A DNA stretch of 64,000 nucleotides, from NCBI RefSeq assembly GCF_003265345.1, contig NZ_QFWW01000008.1:434907-498906 (forward strand), in the 5' to 3' direction. The notes under the pieces are model-generated. The model was not told where the DNA came from. It made no database searches and worked only from the letters and a program-made list of their open reading frames with translations. Both the position numbers and the translations under genes were made by a program. The stretch comes from Lentzea terrae (GTDB lineage Bacteria; Actinomycetota; Actinomycetes; Mycobacteriales; Pseudonocardiaceae). Of this stretch, positions 16,161 to 25,162 are shown piece by piece. The stretch's first letter is position 1. Every line of letters starts with the position of its first letter.

Positions 16161-17154
16161 GCGGGTTTCCGCTGTGAGTTAAGAATGTTGGCACGATCCT
16201 GTTCAGGTTGTTACCTCGTTCGCACTGGCTTTGAAGCGGGCGGCCAGTCAGACGCTTTCCATCGCTGATGATCCACGAATCTGGACAGGACGGAGAACCA
16301 GGACCGATGCGCAGGGCTTGTAGCGGACTGGATCGCTCATTGCCGGCGAAGCGCAAGTACGAGCACTCGGACAGCAACCTCCGTATCGCCCTGTACAGCA
16401 GAGGCACAATCGCCCGGCCATGCTCTCGAGACGGTGTCATCGTCGATCTACTGCGGACGACGACTTTCGAGCGGCACAGGTGTTGGGCGGCCCAGGCCAG
16501 TGCGGTGAGGGCGAGTGCCATGTAGACGGCGAGGTAGCCGAAGGCGACTGCGGCCGAGGCGATGGCGTAAAGCAGTCCGGCGATCGTGCTGGCGATGACG
16601 TGCCGCCGGCTTGGACCACAGTCCGACAGTGACCGCGTTCCCGACGGTGCCGATCAGGGAGGACAGCACCGTGATGCGTCAGTGGTCAATCGGCTGAGCG
16701 GAAGCGGTTGGCGGATCAGCACATCCGCGACGGCGGAGGGATCGGCAGTGTAATTCTCTTCGAGGCGCGGCTGGGTTCAGGCGGCCGCGCACTGCGGCCT
16801 CGATGTCGCGGCGGGCACCGGGAGCCAGTCCGTTCTCCGAGGTGGCGAGCTCGAGCCCGTAGTGCAGGAGGACCTTGCTGAGTTCTGGGTGTCTCCGGTG
16901 CAGGCGCCTGGTCAGCCGCGATCGTGAAGGCGCTGGGAATCGAGCCGGGCGCAGCGCAGCCTGTGCGTTCTGTTCTCGTGGATCCGCCGCACCGCACCAA
17001 GCCGATCGCCGTGTTGCCGAGTCCTCTCGGCCCTGGTGGCGAAGACACGGGTGCCCCGATGGCGCTTCCAGTCAACCTCGCCGCGTTCTCGGCTGATCTC
17101 CACTTGCTGGTCGAAACTCTGCTGGCGCGGACGTTCCCGAAGCGGCCTACAGCG
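16161..17154. other. Degenerate region without an intact gene
   Basis: No frame carries a convincing complete gene. On the minus strand at 16430-16675, joining two frames gives a hydrophobic protein (SLIGTVGNAVTVGLW, then TIAGLLYAIASAAVAFGYLA and LALTALAWAAQHL), which looks like a frameshifted small membrane protein. At about 16760-16930 another minus-strand stretch reads RRHPELSKVLLHYGLELATS, also incomplete. I cannot name either. Confidence 0.4.
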
Positions 17155-17164
17155 CGCACGTGCT

Positions 17165-17500
17165 GTCGACGAGCACGCGGTTGCGTTGATCCAGCGGGCG
17201 TTGCCCGGTAGTCAGGCCGTCACGAACGTCCACATCGAGGGACCGGCCGGCCTCGAAGAGATCGACGGTGTCGTCGTGTTCGACGATGTAGTGATCGTCA
17301 TCGAGGGCAAGGGAGTCCCGCTCAGGGTCGCCGCCCTGCGCGGCAGGGTGGACAGATCGTCGAACAGTTGCGCGATCTGGTCGCCGAGGGCGCCAGGCAG
17401 TAGGACCGCGATCAGCGGCATGTCCTGTCGGGTGCTCCGGCGAGGTTCTTCGACGCGAGGAATTGTCAAATCCTGTGGACTGACCGGACAGTCAAATGAC
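17165..17500 (+). pseudogene. Fragment of a NERD-like (nuclease-related) domain protein
   Basis: The frame reads HAVALIQRALPGSQAVTNVH, EEIDGVVVFDDVVIVIEGKG and then shifts near 17345, continuing as IVEQLRDLVAEGARQ and HVLSGAPARFFDARN in another frame. A conserved Asp followed by ExK in a hydrophobic strand (EIDGVVV.., IEGKG) is the mark of nuclease-fold NERD domains. Both ends are missing and the frame breaks, so it is dead. Confidence 0.45.
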
Positions 17501-17507
17501 CGGTTGA

Positions 17508-18491
17508 TCAAGCAAGCGGCTTGCGGTAACGGACGTACTCGTTCTGCCGCCGGAACCCCACACTCTCGTAAAGATCGTAGGACCGGTGCGGATTTGCCGT
17601 GCCCGTGAACAGCCGCGCAGTCGTTGCACCCTGCTCGCGAAGACTTCGCAGCCCATCCAGCAGCAGGACCCGGCCGATTCCCAGGCGTCGGTGGTCCGTC
17701 CGGACACTCAACTCTTCGACCTCGCCCACGGTGTGGTGGTGACGGCGGATGGAGCAGAGGGCGACGCCGACCATGTCCTGCTCGTTCCATGCCGCTCTCC
17801 AGCATGCCGGGTCAGCGGTGTCGACGAAGTCCTGGAAAGTCCATTTTCGAGTGGGGCTGGTATCCGCATACGAATCGACGACCGTCCTCCAGGCGGCACG
17901 GTAGTGGCTTGTCCCGATCGGCCCCGTCCGTATCCCGGCCGGCAGTTCGCTGCCCGGCTCGGGCAACTGCCGGAGATCGCCCAGCTTCAGCTCGACCAGG
18001 CTGAAGACACGTCGGTAGTCGGCTGCGAGCAGTAGCGCCGTGGCGTCCTGTTCGGAGGCCATGGCGTTCGCGCCGATCACTGCCGTGCGGGCCGTTCCAT
18101 GCTGTTTGGCGAGCTGGCGGATCCGCTCTTCGCCCCAGCTCAGCATGGCTGAGCCGATGCCCTGACGGCGATGTTCGGGTAAGAGGTAGCCGCGGTGCAG
18201 GTACAGCCACGTGTCGTCCCGCTCCTGCCACCACCGGATCGTCGAGTAGCCGACCACGCTCCCGTCGTGCACCACCAGGATCTGGTTCTTGGACGGCTCC
18301 TCCAGCTTGGCAGAGGCTTCGGCGATCTCAGCCGCTGTCGGGAGCCCTTCCACAACCGAATGGGCGTCGATCCGGTCCCGTTCAGCACATCCCAGCCGCA
18401 CCACGGCCATGGGGCCGTGGTCTTCGTCGCCGCGATACGGCCGGAACCCGAAGCCCACCGGAAGGACTTGTCCTGGCGCGTCATCCGACAT
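17508..18491 (-). CDS. GNAT acetyltransferase with two tandem domains
   Basis: A 327-residue protein starting at ATG 18491. The first GNAT domain (about 20-155) has acetyl-CoA loop LLPEHRRQGIGSAML; the second (about 190-327) has VRTDHRRLGIGRVLLLDGL and the closing YDLYESVGFRRQNEYVRYRK. Both carry the R/QxxGxG/A pyrophosphate motif, so both could bind acetyl-CoA. Such double GNATs are often mycothiol-synthase-like or antibiotic-modifying enzymes, but no motif here decides the substrate. It is a single gene between a NERD remnant and an IS256 fragment. Confidence 0.85.
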   Translation of the reverse strand: MSDDAPGQVLPVGFGFRPYRGDEDHGPMAVVRLGCAERDRIDAHSVVEGLPTAAEIAEASAKLEEPSKNQILVVHDGSVVGYSTIRWWQERDDTWLYLHRGYLLPEHRRQGIGSAMLSWGEERIRQLAKQHGTARTAVIGANAMASEQDATALLLAADYRRVFSLVELKLGDLRQLPEPGSELPAGIRTGPIGTSHYRAAWRTVVDSYADTSPTRKWTFQDFVDTADPACWRAAWNEQDMVGVALCSIRRHHHTVGEVEELSVRTDHRRLGIGRVLLLDGLRSLREQGATTARLFTGTANPHRSYDLYESVGFRRQNEYVRYRKPLA

Positions 18492-18533
18492 GGTCGGATG
18501 ATCTCGAACTTTGAGGAAGGTCCGCCACCCTAT

Positions 18534-18944
18534 TCATGCCGCAGTCATCCGTGGCCGTTCAACGAGCTGGCCGCGTTCGAAGCGGGCTCCGGCGCGGACG
18601 AGGGCGACGAGATGGGGTGCGTTCACGGCCCGCCACCGATGCTGGGCGGACTCGACGAGCTTGAACACCATGGCCAAGGCGGCGGCCGCGCTGCCGGCGC
18701 CCTTGGTGACCTTCGTGCACAGGCGGACGGTGGCGAACGTGGACTCGATGGGGTTCGTCGTGCGCAGATGGATCCAATGCGCGGCGGGGAAGTCGTAGTA
18801 CGCCAGCAGTTCGTCCACGTCGTCGGTGAGCTTCTTGACGGCCTTGGCCCATTTCTCGCCGTAGGTCTTCTCAAACGCCGCGACCGCTGCGAGTGCGTGG
18901 TCGCGGTCCTCGGCGTTGTAGATCTCCTGCAGGGCCTTCTTCGC
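18534..18944 (-). pseudogene. IS256-family (Mutator) transposase, C-terminal fragment
   Basis: The minus strand encodes 136 residues matching the C-terminal third of IS256 transposases: YNAEDRDHALAAVAAFEKTY, then HWIHLRTTNPIESTFATVRL (with the catalytic Glu of the NPIES motif) and a basic tail. The two catalytic Asp residues upstream are missing because the gene is cut at 18944, exactly where the next, unrelated gene fragment starts. Confidence 0.85.
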
Positions 18945-18949
18945 TCCCG

Positions 18950-20162
18950 GTGGTGTGGCAGCAGTTCGCCGAACTGGACAAGCGGCTGGAGTCGATGGCT
19001 CCCTGGGAGAAAGTCCAGAACTACGCGATCTTCTACCCGCGTCTCGTCGGGGATGACCAGCAGGAGCTGGAGACCGGCGGCAACGCCTCGTCGGTCGCGG
19101 AGGCACGCCGCCTGTACCCGGTCCTCGAAGAGGCGGGCGCGCTCTACATCGACTCCGTCAACTATCAGGCCGGCGCGCCGAACGACCCGTCGTCGCCCTG
19201 GCCGGCGCCGCCGATCCGGGTGAACACCAACTACCTCGAGCAGTACCCGATCGTGGACGACTCAGGAAAGCAGATCACCGTCGCGGACGATGAACAGGCA
19301 TGGATCGTCGCCGTGCCCGGAACAGTTCAAGGCGCGAGAAGCCCAGCTCAAAGAGCTGTTCCAGAGGATGCGAGCTGGGGGACAGGGAATCACCGGCGCC
19401 GCGCAGGCGGAGGCACGAATAGTCGGGGTGAAGGCGCCCGAGCGGTTCGTCAACCAGGAGATCCGCATTATCTGGACGGCTTCGGGGCAGAAGGTGTTCG
19501 GCTTCGACCCCAAGGTCAACCCCGATCACGGGAACATGATCACCGATCCCGTGATCGAGGTCATGACGCCTGCGAACAGCTTGACGGTGGACCGGCTGAA
19601 CGCCATCACCGGTGGTCTGGACACCGCGTTGAAGGTTCGCGTCGACGGCGATCCCGCGGCCGTGCTGGCCGACCTCGGCCCGCTGTTGCGGGAGCTCAAA
19701 CTCAACGACAACCTGCGACACCTGGTGAGCGTGCACGACGCCATCGGCGCACAGATCAGCGAGTTGCGCAGCGGCCTGACCCAGGCCATCGCGTTCGCCG
19801 CAGGCGCGCTGCTCGTCATGATCGTGTTGAACGCGGTGATAGTGGTCATCGGTTCCGATCGGCTGCGCAGGCGCCTCACCGTGCGCAGGCTCCACGGCAT
19901 CGGGTTCATCCGGTCCTACCGGGAGCTGCTTTTCCTGCTGGGTGGGACATGGCTGGTTCAGAGCCTCATCGCCGCCGCTGCGGTCGTGTTTCTCGGACGG
20001 CAGACGATGTCGGTGCCCGGCATCGAGGTGAACCCGTACGCCCAGTTGCCCAAACTACTCGCCGTGGCTCTCGTGTCGTTGGTGGTCGAGGCTCTGCTCG
20101 TAATCGTGGTTGCGCGCATAGTGGAGCGCCGGAACGCGGTCAAGCGATTGAAGGAGCTGTAG
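18950..20162 (+). pseudogene. FtsX-type / bacteriocin-export-associated membrane permease, truncated and frameshifted
   Basis: The 5' end is lost at the IS256 junction. The frame VVWQQFAELDKRLESMAPWE ... EEAGALYIDSVNYQAGAP continues to about 19310, then homologous sequence goes on in another frame (EQFKAREAQLKELFQRMRAG ... ITDPVIEVMTPANSLTVDRL) to 20162, showing a frameshift around 19312. The C-terminal part has three to four membrane helices (AIAFAAGALLVMIVLNAVIV, LVALVSLVVEALLVIVVARI-like) with the RRRLTVRRLHGIGF loop of FtsX-like permeases of the bacteriocin-associated type. It was paired with the ATPase that follows at one-base overlap. Confidence 0.65.
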
Positions 20163-20437
20163 TGGCGGAATTCTGTTGCGAACTCCTGGAAGTGCGCAAG
20201 CAATACGGCAGCCGCAAGGTCCTGGACGGCTTTGACCTCCGCGTCGAGGCCGGCGAGTTCATCGCGATCACCGGTGCGAGTGGGAAAGGGAAGTCCACAG
20301 TCCTCAACCTGGTCGGGTTGCTGGACGCCCCTGACTCCGGTGAGGTCCGGTTGCTCGGCAACAAGGCGCCAGGGCCGCACACTCTCGCCGCGAACCGCCT
20401 TCGCCGTTCACACCTGGGGTACCTGTTCCAGAACTCA
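20162..20437 (+). pseudogene. ABC transporter ATPase, N-terminal third only
   Basis: GTG 20162 overlaps the preceding stop and has AAGGAG five bases upstream. The frame encodes VRKQYGSRKVLDGFDLRVEA and a P-loop GASGKGKST, then HLGYLFQN (Q-loop region), where homology stops. From 20437 the DNA is the INEYEPVAA-type scar, so Walker B and the signature motif are gone. It resembles LolD/MacB-type ATPases and would have energised the dead permease before it. Confidence 0.75.
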
Positions 20438-20464
20438 CGAGTACGAACCTGTGGCAGCCTGATG
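20434..20464 (+). repeat. Integrase 3'-end scar at the ATPase break point
   Basis: CACGAGTACGAACCTGTGGC then AGCCTGATGCG corresponds to the sequence near 27967, which encodes INEYESVAA-stop, and to the terminal part of the integrase remnant near 7570 on the other strand. It marks the site where the ATPase gene was cut. The 165 bases from here to the next ribosome site hold no gene. Confidence 0.55.
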
Positions 20465-20657
20465 CGCGGATCAGACGGATGAGGCCGTGCTTTGGTGCCC
20501 CCACAACGACTCGGATCGCGGCGCCGCCACCTCGCAGAGATCGCGACCGCATCGTCGCGAGTCACTCCGCCGGCCGTGTCCACGCGGCGATATTCGATCG
20601 CTGCCATCCGCCCCTCTGCGGCAGCATGAGGAAGCCGAGGTGTCCGGAGGGGGGCGG

Positions 20658-22457
20658 ATGGTCGTGCCAGGTTCGGAAAGGCCCGTCCGCAAGAACGCGG
20701 TGCCGCTCGCCCTGCGCTTGTACGGAAAGGAACTGCGGCGCCACGGATTCATCACCGCGGGCGCACTCGTGTTGCCCGCGCTGGGCGTCACGTGTCAGCT
20801 CTACCTCGCGCCGTTGGCGGTGGGCGGGCTCGTGGGAAGGCTTGCGGGCGGTGGCGGCACAAGCCTCGGCTCCGTCCTGCCGTACGTGCTGGCGTTCGCC
20901 GGTTTCATGCTGCTCTCGGAACTGTTGTGGCGCATCGGCCTGCACTGCCTCAACCGCGTGGACGGCCGCGGGATCGAGAACCTGTCCGCCCTCGCGATGG
21001 ATGAACTGCTGGGGAAGGACGCGGCGTTCTTCCACGACAACTTCGCCGGGTCGCTCACCAAACGGGTGCTGAGTTTCGCGTTCCGCTTCGAGGACTTCGT
21101 GGACACGCTGGCGTTCAAGATCTTCGCCAACCTCATCCCGCTGGGTTTCGCCTGCGTCGTGCTGTGGACCTACCACCCGGTGCTCGTCGCGGTGCTGCTC
21201 GGCCTCATCCTGGTCACGGGATGTGTGGTTGCGCCGCTCATCCGCCAACGCCAGCGGCTGGTCGACGAGCGCGAGGCCGCCATCGCCCAGGTGTCCGGCC
21301 ACGTCTCGGACACGCTGACGAACATGGAGACGGTGCGGGCGTTCGCCGCCGAGCGGCGCGAGGGCGCGGAGCACCGGACCCGTGCCGCCAAGCAGCGAAC
21401 GCTGGCACTGCGGTCGTGGGACTACAACAACCTGCGCATCGACACCGTGATCGCACCGCTGTCCGTGCTCACCAACGTGCTCGGCCTCGTGGTCGCGATC
21501 GGGGTCAGTGATGGGCTCGGCGTGGAGGCGATCGTCGTGACGTTCGCCTACTTCGGGAACGCGACGCGGATCATGTTCGAGTTCAACCAGATCTACCGGC
21601 AGGTGGAGAGTGCGCTCACCGAGGCAGCTCAGTTCACCGAACTGCTGCTCGACCCGCCGGTCGTGCTCGACCCGGTGCACCCGGAACCGTTGCGGGTGAA
21701 GGACTCCCAGGTCCGGTTCGAGAACGTGGTGTTCACGCACGGCGGCGGTGAGCCGCTGTTCGACGGGCTCGACCTGGACATCCCGGCGGGCACGCGGATA
21801 GGGCTCGTCGGCCGCTCCGGCGGCGGCAAGACCACGCTCACCCGCTTGCTTCTGCGGCTGATGGACGTCGATCGGGGCCGCGTCCTCATCGGCGGTCAGG
21901 ACATCGCCCGCCTGAGTCAGGCCGACCTGCGCGGCCTGATCGGGTACGTGCCCCAGGACCCGGCCATGTTCCACCGGACGCTGCGCGAGAACATCGCGTT
22001 CGCACGGCCAGGCGCGACGGACGCCGAGATCTACCGTGCCGCGCATGCCGCGCACGTGACGGAGTTCGCGGACGCGCTGCCCGACGGGTTCGACACGATG
22101 GTCGGCGAACGCGGCATCAAACTGTCCGGCGGACAGCGGCAGCGGGTCGCGCTGGCCCGGGCGATCCTGCGTGACGCGCCGATCCTGCTGCTGGACGAGG
22201 CGACCAGTGCGCTGGACTCGGAGAGCGAGGTGCTGGTCCAAGAGGCGCTGTGGCGGCTCATGGAGGGCCGCACCGCGATCGTCGTGGCACACCGGCTGAG
22301 CACGGTCGTGCGGATGGATCGGCTGATCGTGCTCGACCGGGGCCGGATCGTCGAACAGGGCACCCACGCGGAACTGCTCGACGTGGGCGGGACGTACGCG
22401 AAGCTGTGGCGCCACCAGTCCGGTGGCTTCCTCGACGAGGCGGTCGGTACTCGTTGA
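20658..22457 (+). CDS. ABC exporter (fused membrane and ATPase domains)
   Basis: A 599-residue protein; ATG 20658 has GGAGG seven bases upstream. Residues about 25-310 are a type-IV exporter membrane domain with six helices (VLPALGVTCQLYLAPLAVGG, VLAFAGFMLLSELLW, ...). The ATPase domain (about 345-590) has Walker A GRSGGGKTT, Q-loop YVPQDPAMF, signature LSGGQRQR, Walker B ILLLDEATSALD and H-loop VAHRLS, so it is complete. Such half-transporters work as dimers and export peptides, lipids or drugs. It lies right after the dead permease/ATPase pair and may belong to the same former export locus. Its 3' end runs into a scar: the last residues VGTR are encoded by palindrome DNA. Confidence 0.92.
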   Translation: MVVPGSERPVRKNAVPLALRLYGKELRRHGFITAGALVLPALGVTCQLYLAPLAVGGLVGRLAGGGGTSLGSVLPYVLAFAGFMLLSELLWRIGLHCLNRVDGRGIENLSALAMDELLGKDAAFFHDNFAGSLTKRVLSFAFRFEDFVDTLAFKIFANLIPLGFACVVLWTYHPVLVAVLLGLILVTGCVVAPLIRQRQRLVDEREAAIAQVSGHVSDTLTNMETVRAFAAERREGAEHRTRAAKQRTLALRSWDYNNLRIDTVIAPLSVLTNVLGLVVAIGVSDGLGVEAIVVTFAYFGNATRIMFEFNQIYRQVESALTEAAQFTELLLDPPVVLDPVHPEPLRVKDSQVRFENVVFTHGGGEPLFDGLDLDIPAGTRIGLVGRSGGGKTTLTRLLLRLMDVDRGRVLIGGQDIARLSQADLRGLIGYVPQDPAMFHRTLRENIAFARPGATDAEIYRAAHAAHVTEFADALPDGFDTMVGERGIKLSGGQRQRVALARAILRDAPILLLDEATSALDSESEVLVQEALWRLMEGRTAIVVAHRLSTVVRMDRLIVLDRGRIVEQGTHAELLDVGGTYAKLWRHQSGGFLDEAVGTR

Positions 22458-22488
22458 TCAGTCCTCGCGGACTGATCAACGAGTACGA
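22448..22488. repeat. Inverted repeat made of two head-to-head integrase-end scars
   Basis: Left arm TACTCGTTGATCAGTCC and right arm GGACTGATCAACGAGTA are perfect complements around a five-base TCGCG-like centre. Each arm is the DNA for the LINEY end of the integrase family, so two copies are joined head to head. The left arm supplies the end of the exporter gene. It could also fold into a strong hairpin and serve as its terminator. Confidence 0.65.
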
Positions 22489-23085
22489 ACCCACGCGCCT
22501 GGTGCACAGGTCAGGCTGCAGCGGCCGTGTTTTGACACCCACAGCGAGGCGAGGACGCGGAGTCCTGCCGCAGGTCGGCGGCGTCAGGGTGGTGCCGCGC
22601 TTGGAGAGTGCCCGCCGCAGCGCGTTGCTCGGGCCGCAGCATCCTGTTCCGCCTCGTGGATGTCGGCCAGCCGGCCGAGCGTGGCTGCTTCCTGTGGACG
22701 GCGAGGCGTGCGCCTGCTCGGAGTGCAGGTCCAGCCGGTTGGCCTGCCAGATGTGCCACAGCTCCCGATCAGCGGCAGCTTCACCGCCGAGCCGGAAGCC
22801 CGTGACGTCCAAGCGTTCATCCAGGCTGTCTACGACGAGCTGGGGCCTGTTGATGACCACCAGACCGACAAGACCGTCTCGGCGGAGTCATCCACGAGTA
22901 TCGCCACGCCGCGAGGAACGTCCGCAACGCTTCCTTTCGCCACCATGCGACGTCCCCGATCAATCAACTCCCTGGAGGTTGTCGACGGGGGCACGACGAT
23001 TCCGGACTTGGCCTCTGTCCGGAAAGGAGCTCCGACCGCGTCGCGAACTTTCCCGAGCCGGCCTGTTGGGAAGCGTCACGGAGGT
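22489..23085. other. Degenerate region with a further integrase-end scar
   Basis: No complete gene. The minus strand has broken stretches (DELVVDSLDERLDVTGFRLG near 22810, then LADIHEAEQDAAARATR in another frame near 22660) that look like one frameshifted unknown gene. At 22889-22915 the DNA encodes IHEYRHAA, a variant of the integrase-end scar near 6606. Nothing else is supported. Confidence 0.4.
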
Positions 23086-23121
23086 GTCACGCACTGGGTT
23101 TATGGCGCGGAACGGGACGTC

Positions 23122-23298
23122 GTGCTGCCCACGGTCCTGTGGACGCTGGTGCTGCTCGGCGGCGCGGTGGTGTTCGCGGTCGTATCCTTGCGCGGCGGGG
23201 TGCGGACAGGTGCGCGCATCCTGGACGGGCGTTTGGCCTGGGGTGAGATCGATACCGAGGAGTACGAACGGTTGCGCCGGGCGCTCCACTCGTCTTGA
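23122..23298 (+). CDS. Small SHOCT-domain membrane protein
   Basis: A 58-residue frame from GTG 23122. One membrane helix (TVLWTLVLLGGAVVFAVVSL) is followed by a C-terminal SHOCT-type motif ARILDGRLAWGEIDTEEYER LRRAL (shown split for length), the short amphipathic pair of helices found at the end of many small actinobacterial membrane proteins. No clear ribosome site is visible, so the start is uncertain. Function unknown. It precedes the DUF3048 gene on the same strand by about 90 bases. Confidence 0.6.
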   Translation: MLPTVLWTLVLLGGAVVFAVVSLRGGVRTGARILDGRLAWGEIDTEEYERLRRALHSS

Positions 23299-23388
23299 GG
23301 ACTTTCGGTCGTGGTGGCAGGGCCACCGGTGGCGGGTCGTCGGAGAAAGCGGACGAATTTCACGATGGAGCGCTGGGGAGGCCGGGAC

Positions 23389-24309
23389 GTGCGCATGAAA
23401 ATCGCTCTCGCCGTGGCGGCGGTCGCCGCAGCGATCGCCGCTGTCGTCGTGTTCCTGCCTCGGGGCGGTGAGCCCGGCACGGCCACCACCTCGCCCACGA
23501 CGTCCGCGAACACCCTGCCCGGGGTGTACGTCGTCAAGATCGACAACGCCGCCGCCGCCCGTCCACAGACCGGTCTGGGATCGGCCGACGTGGTGTACGT
23601 GGAACCGGTCGAGGGCGGCCTGACGCGGTTCGCCGCCGTGTACTCGTCACCACCCGAGGTGGTGGGACCGGTGCGCAGCGCCCGCGAAACGGACCTCGAC
23701 CTGCTGGCCCAGTACGGGCAGCCGGTCCTCGCCTATTCCGGCTCCGCGCCCGAACTCGCGCCCATGCTCGGCCGGTCCGGTCTGGTCCGCGCGACACCGG
23801 AGGACGTGGCCGACGCGTACTCCCGGGACAACGCCAGGGTTGCGCCGCACAACCTCTACGTCCGGCCGCAACGGCTGCCCGGACCGGCCGCCGGTCCGGC
23901 GAAGACCCCGCAGACCGGCCCGGCCCCACCCGGCGGACGTCCGGTCACCAGCCGGGACGTCACCTACCTGGGTGACCGCTTCGACCTTGCCTGGAACGGC
24001 GGCTGGGCGATCTCGCTCGACGGGTCCCCGCTGAAGTCGACGGAGTCGGGCCAGGTCAAGGCCACCACCGTCGTCCTGCAGCAGGTCTCCACCCGATCGG
24101 GTCAGTACGTGGAGGACGCCAGCGGTCAGCCGTCCCCCGTCGTGGTGACGGTCGGGTCCGGTTCGGGTGTGGTCCTGCGCGACGGCCTCGCCTTCGACGT
24201 CACATGGTCCCGCCCGACGGCCACCGAGCCGACCCGCTACACCGCCGCCGACGGCACCGAGGTTCCCCTGGCCCCGGGACGGACGTGGGTGTTCCTGGTC
24301 GTGCCCTGA
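23389..24309 (+). CDS. DUF3048-family exported protein (YerB-like)
   Basis: About 306 residues from GTG 23389, which has GGAGG seven bases upstream (ATG 23395 is second choice). The N-terminus is a signal anchor (MKIALAVAAVAAAIAAVVVF) and a Thr/Ser linker. The first DUF3048 domain (about 45-160) shows VVKIDNAAAARPQTGLGSAD, VYVEPVEGGLTRFAAVY and PVRSARETDLDLL; the second domain follows a Pro-rich linker and ends RTWVFLVVP. Family members are extracellular and of unknown biochemical role (Bacillus YerB). The family is usually a single gene, as here. Lacking a lipobox Cys, it is probably membrane-anchored. Confidence 0.88.
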   Translation: MRMKIALAVAAVAAAIAAVVVFLPRGGEPGTATTSPTTSANTLPGVYVVKIDNAAAARPQTGLGSADVVYVEPVEGGLTRFAAVYSSPPEVVGPVRSARETDLDLLAQYGQPVLAYSGSAPELAPMLGRSGLVRATPEDVADAYSRDNARVAPHNLYVRPQRLPGPAAGPAKTPQTGPAPPGGRPVTSRDVTYLGDRFDLAWNGGWAISLDGSPLKSTESGQVKATTVVLQQVSTRSGQYVEDASGQPSPVVVTVGSGSGVVLRDGLAFDVTWSRPTATEPTRYTAADGTEVPLAPGRTWVFLVVP

Positions 24310-24444
24310 CCACCGTGCGCCCCGGCGATCAGGTTGCAGTGCCCCGCACCACGGCCACAAGGGCAGGCCGCGTAGTGGTGTGCGTGCCGAGAAGTATGTC
24401 CGTGCAGGTCAGTAGGCATCGGCGTCTTGCCGGTCATCCGGCAT

Positions 24445-24560
24445 GATCGCGGCCGTGCCAGTCCGTTTCGCTTATCTCACCGCCTCGTATGCCTTGCTGC
24501 GCTATGGCTCTTGCGCATGACCGATCGTGAGAAGGACGTTGAAATCCGCTGCACTCCGGC
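24445..24560 (+). pseudogene. N-terminal fragment of an integrase
   Basis: VPVRFAYLTASYALLRYGS followed, one frame over, by MTDREKDVEI matches the first 35 residues of actinobacterial rve integrases. The rest is missing; an IS701 remnant on the other strand follows immediately. The upstream 24310-24444 has no gene. Confidence 0.5.
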
Positions 24561-24589
24561 GGATCCAGTGCCCTTCTTCAGGAAACCGG

Positions 24590-24755
24590 TCTCGTTCACC
24601 AGGCACGGGCACGACGTCGTGGGTCTACCCGGTGAACCGCCCCGCCACCCGCCCCAACAGGTCGTCCAACCCGCGCTCCAGGGCAGCGAGATCCTCTTCA
24701 GACAACACAAGATCGGTAAGCTACCTGGGACCGATCACGAAGTGCGGCTGGAGCA
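24590..24755 (-). pseudogene. IS701-family transposase N-terminal remnant, copy 1
   Basis: Minus-strand residues SEEDLAALERGLDDLLGRVA GRF (split) correspond to the start of IS701 transposases, as does the better copy at 44130-44340. A stop and the loss of everything downstream show decay. It lies next to the 3' end of the ankyrin gene. Confidence 0.45.
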
Positions 24756-25151
24756 CTAGGACCGTTCGGTCAGCAGGCTCAGCATTTCCGGCAGGTCGAA
24801 GTACCTGGCCACGTCGAGCGCCGACCTCGGTCCGAGAGCGGGGTCCGCTCCCGCGTCCAGCAGCAGGCGGACGGTGCGCTCGGAGCGGCGGAAGACCGCC
24901 GCTCCGAGCGCCGTCTGTCCCCGGTCGTTGACCCGCCCGGTGTCGGCGCCCCGCTCCAGCAACGCCCGGACGGTCTCCGGGTGGTCGTGGTAGGCGGCGA
25001 GGACGAGCAGCGAGTCGCCTGAGCTGTTGGTGAGGTTCACCGGTACGCCCGCGTCGATGGCCTCGGTCAGCCCGTCGGTGTCACCGGTGCGGGCCAGGTC
25101 GAACATCGAGCGCAGGAAGGTCAGCTCCTGCTCGGTGAGCTGCGTGGTCAC
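24756..25151 (-). CDS. Ankyrin-repeat protein paired with catalase
   Basis: A 131-residue protein from GTG 25151, 8 bases after GGAG; the ribosome site GAGGAG overlaps the catalase stop region, so it is the second gene of a catalase operon. Three to four ankyrin repeats are visible: DTDGLTEAIDAGVPVNLTNS, GDSLLVLAAYHDHPETVRAL, RGQTALGAAVFRRSERTVRL with LLDAGADPALG. There is no signal peptide. In other bacteria ankyrin proteins encoded next to catalase (for example AnkB of Pseudomonas) help catalase work fully; the same partnership is inferred here from position. Confidence 0.85.
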   Translation of the reverse strand: MTTQLTEQELTFLRSMFDLARTGDTDGLTEAIDAGVPVNLTNSSGDSLLVLAAYHDHPETVRALLERGADTGRVNDRGQTALGAAVFRRSERTVRLLLDAGADPALGPRSALDVARYFDLPEMLSLLTERS

Positions 25152-25162
25152 GACCGGGCTCC

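Noticed and set aside
14431-16521. A 696-codon minus-strand frame opposite the GH43 gene
   Set aside because: Antisense shadow typical of high-GC DNA; composition is Arg/Gly/Val-rich with no family match, while the plus strand encodes a clear GH43 enzyme. Only its 5' tip overlaps a possible membrane-protein remnant.
20487-20657. N-terminal extension of the ABC exporter by 57 residues
   Set aside because: The extension is Arg-rich and polar and follows the scar; ATG 20658 has GGAGG at ideal spacing.
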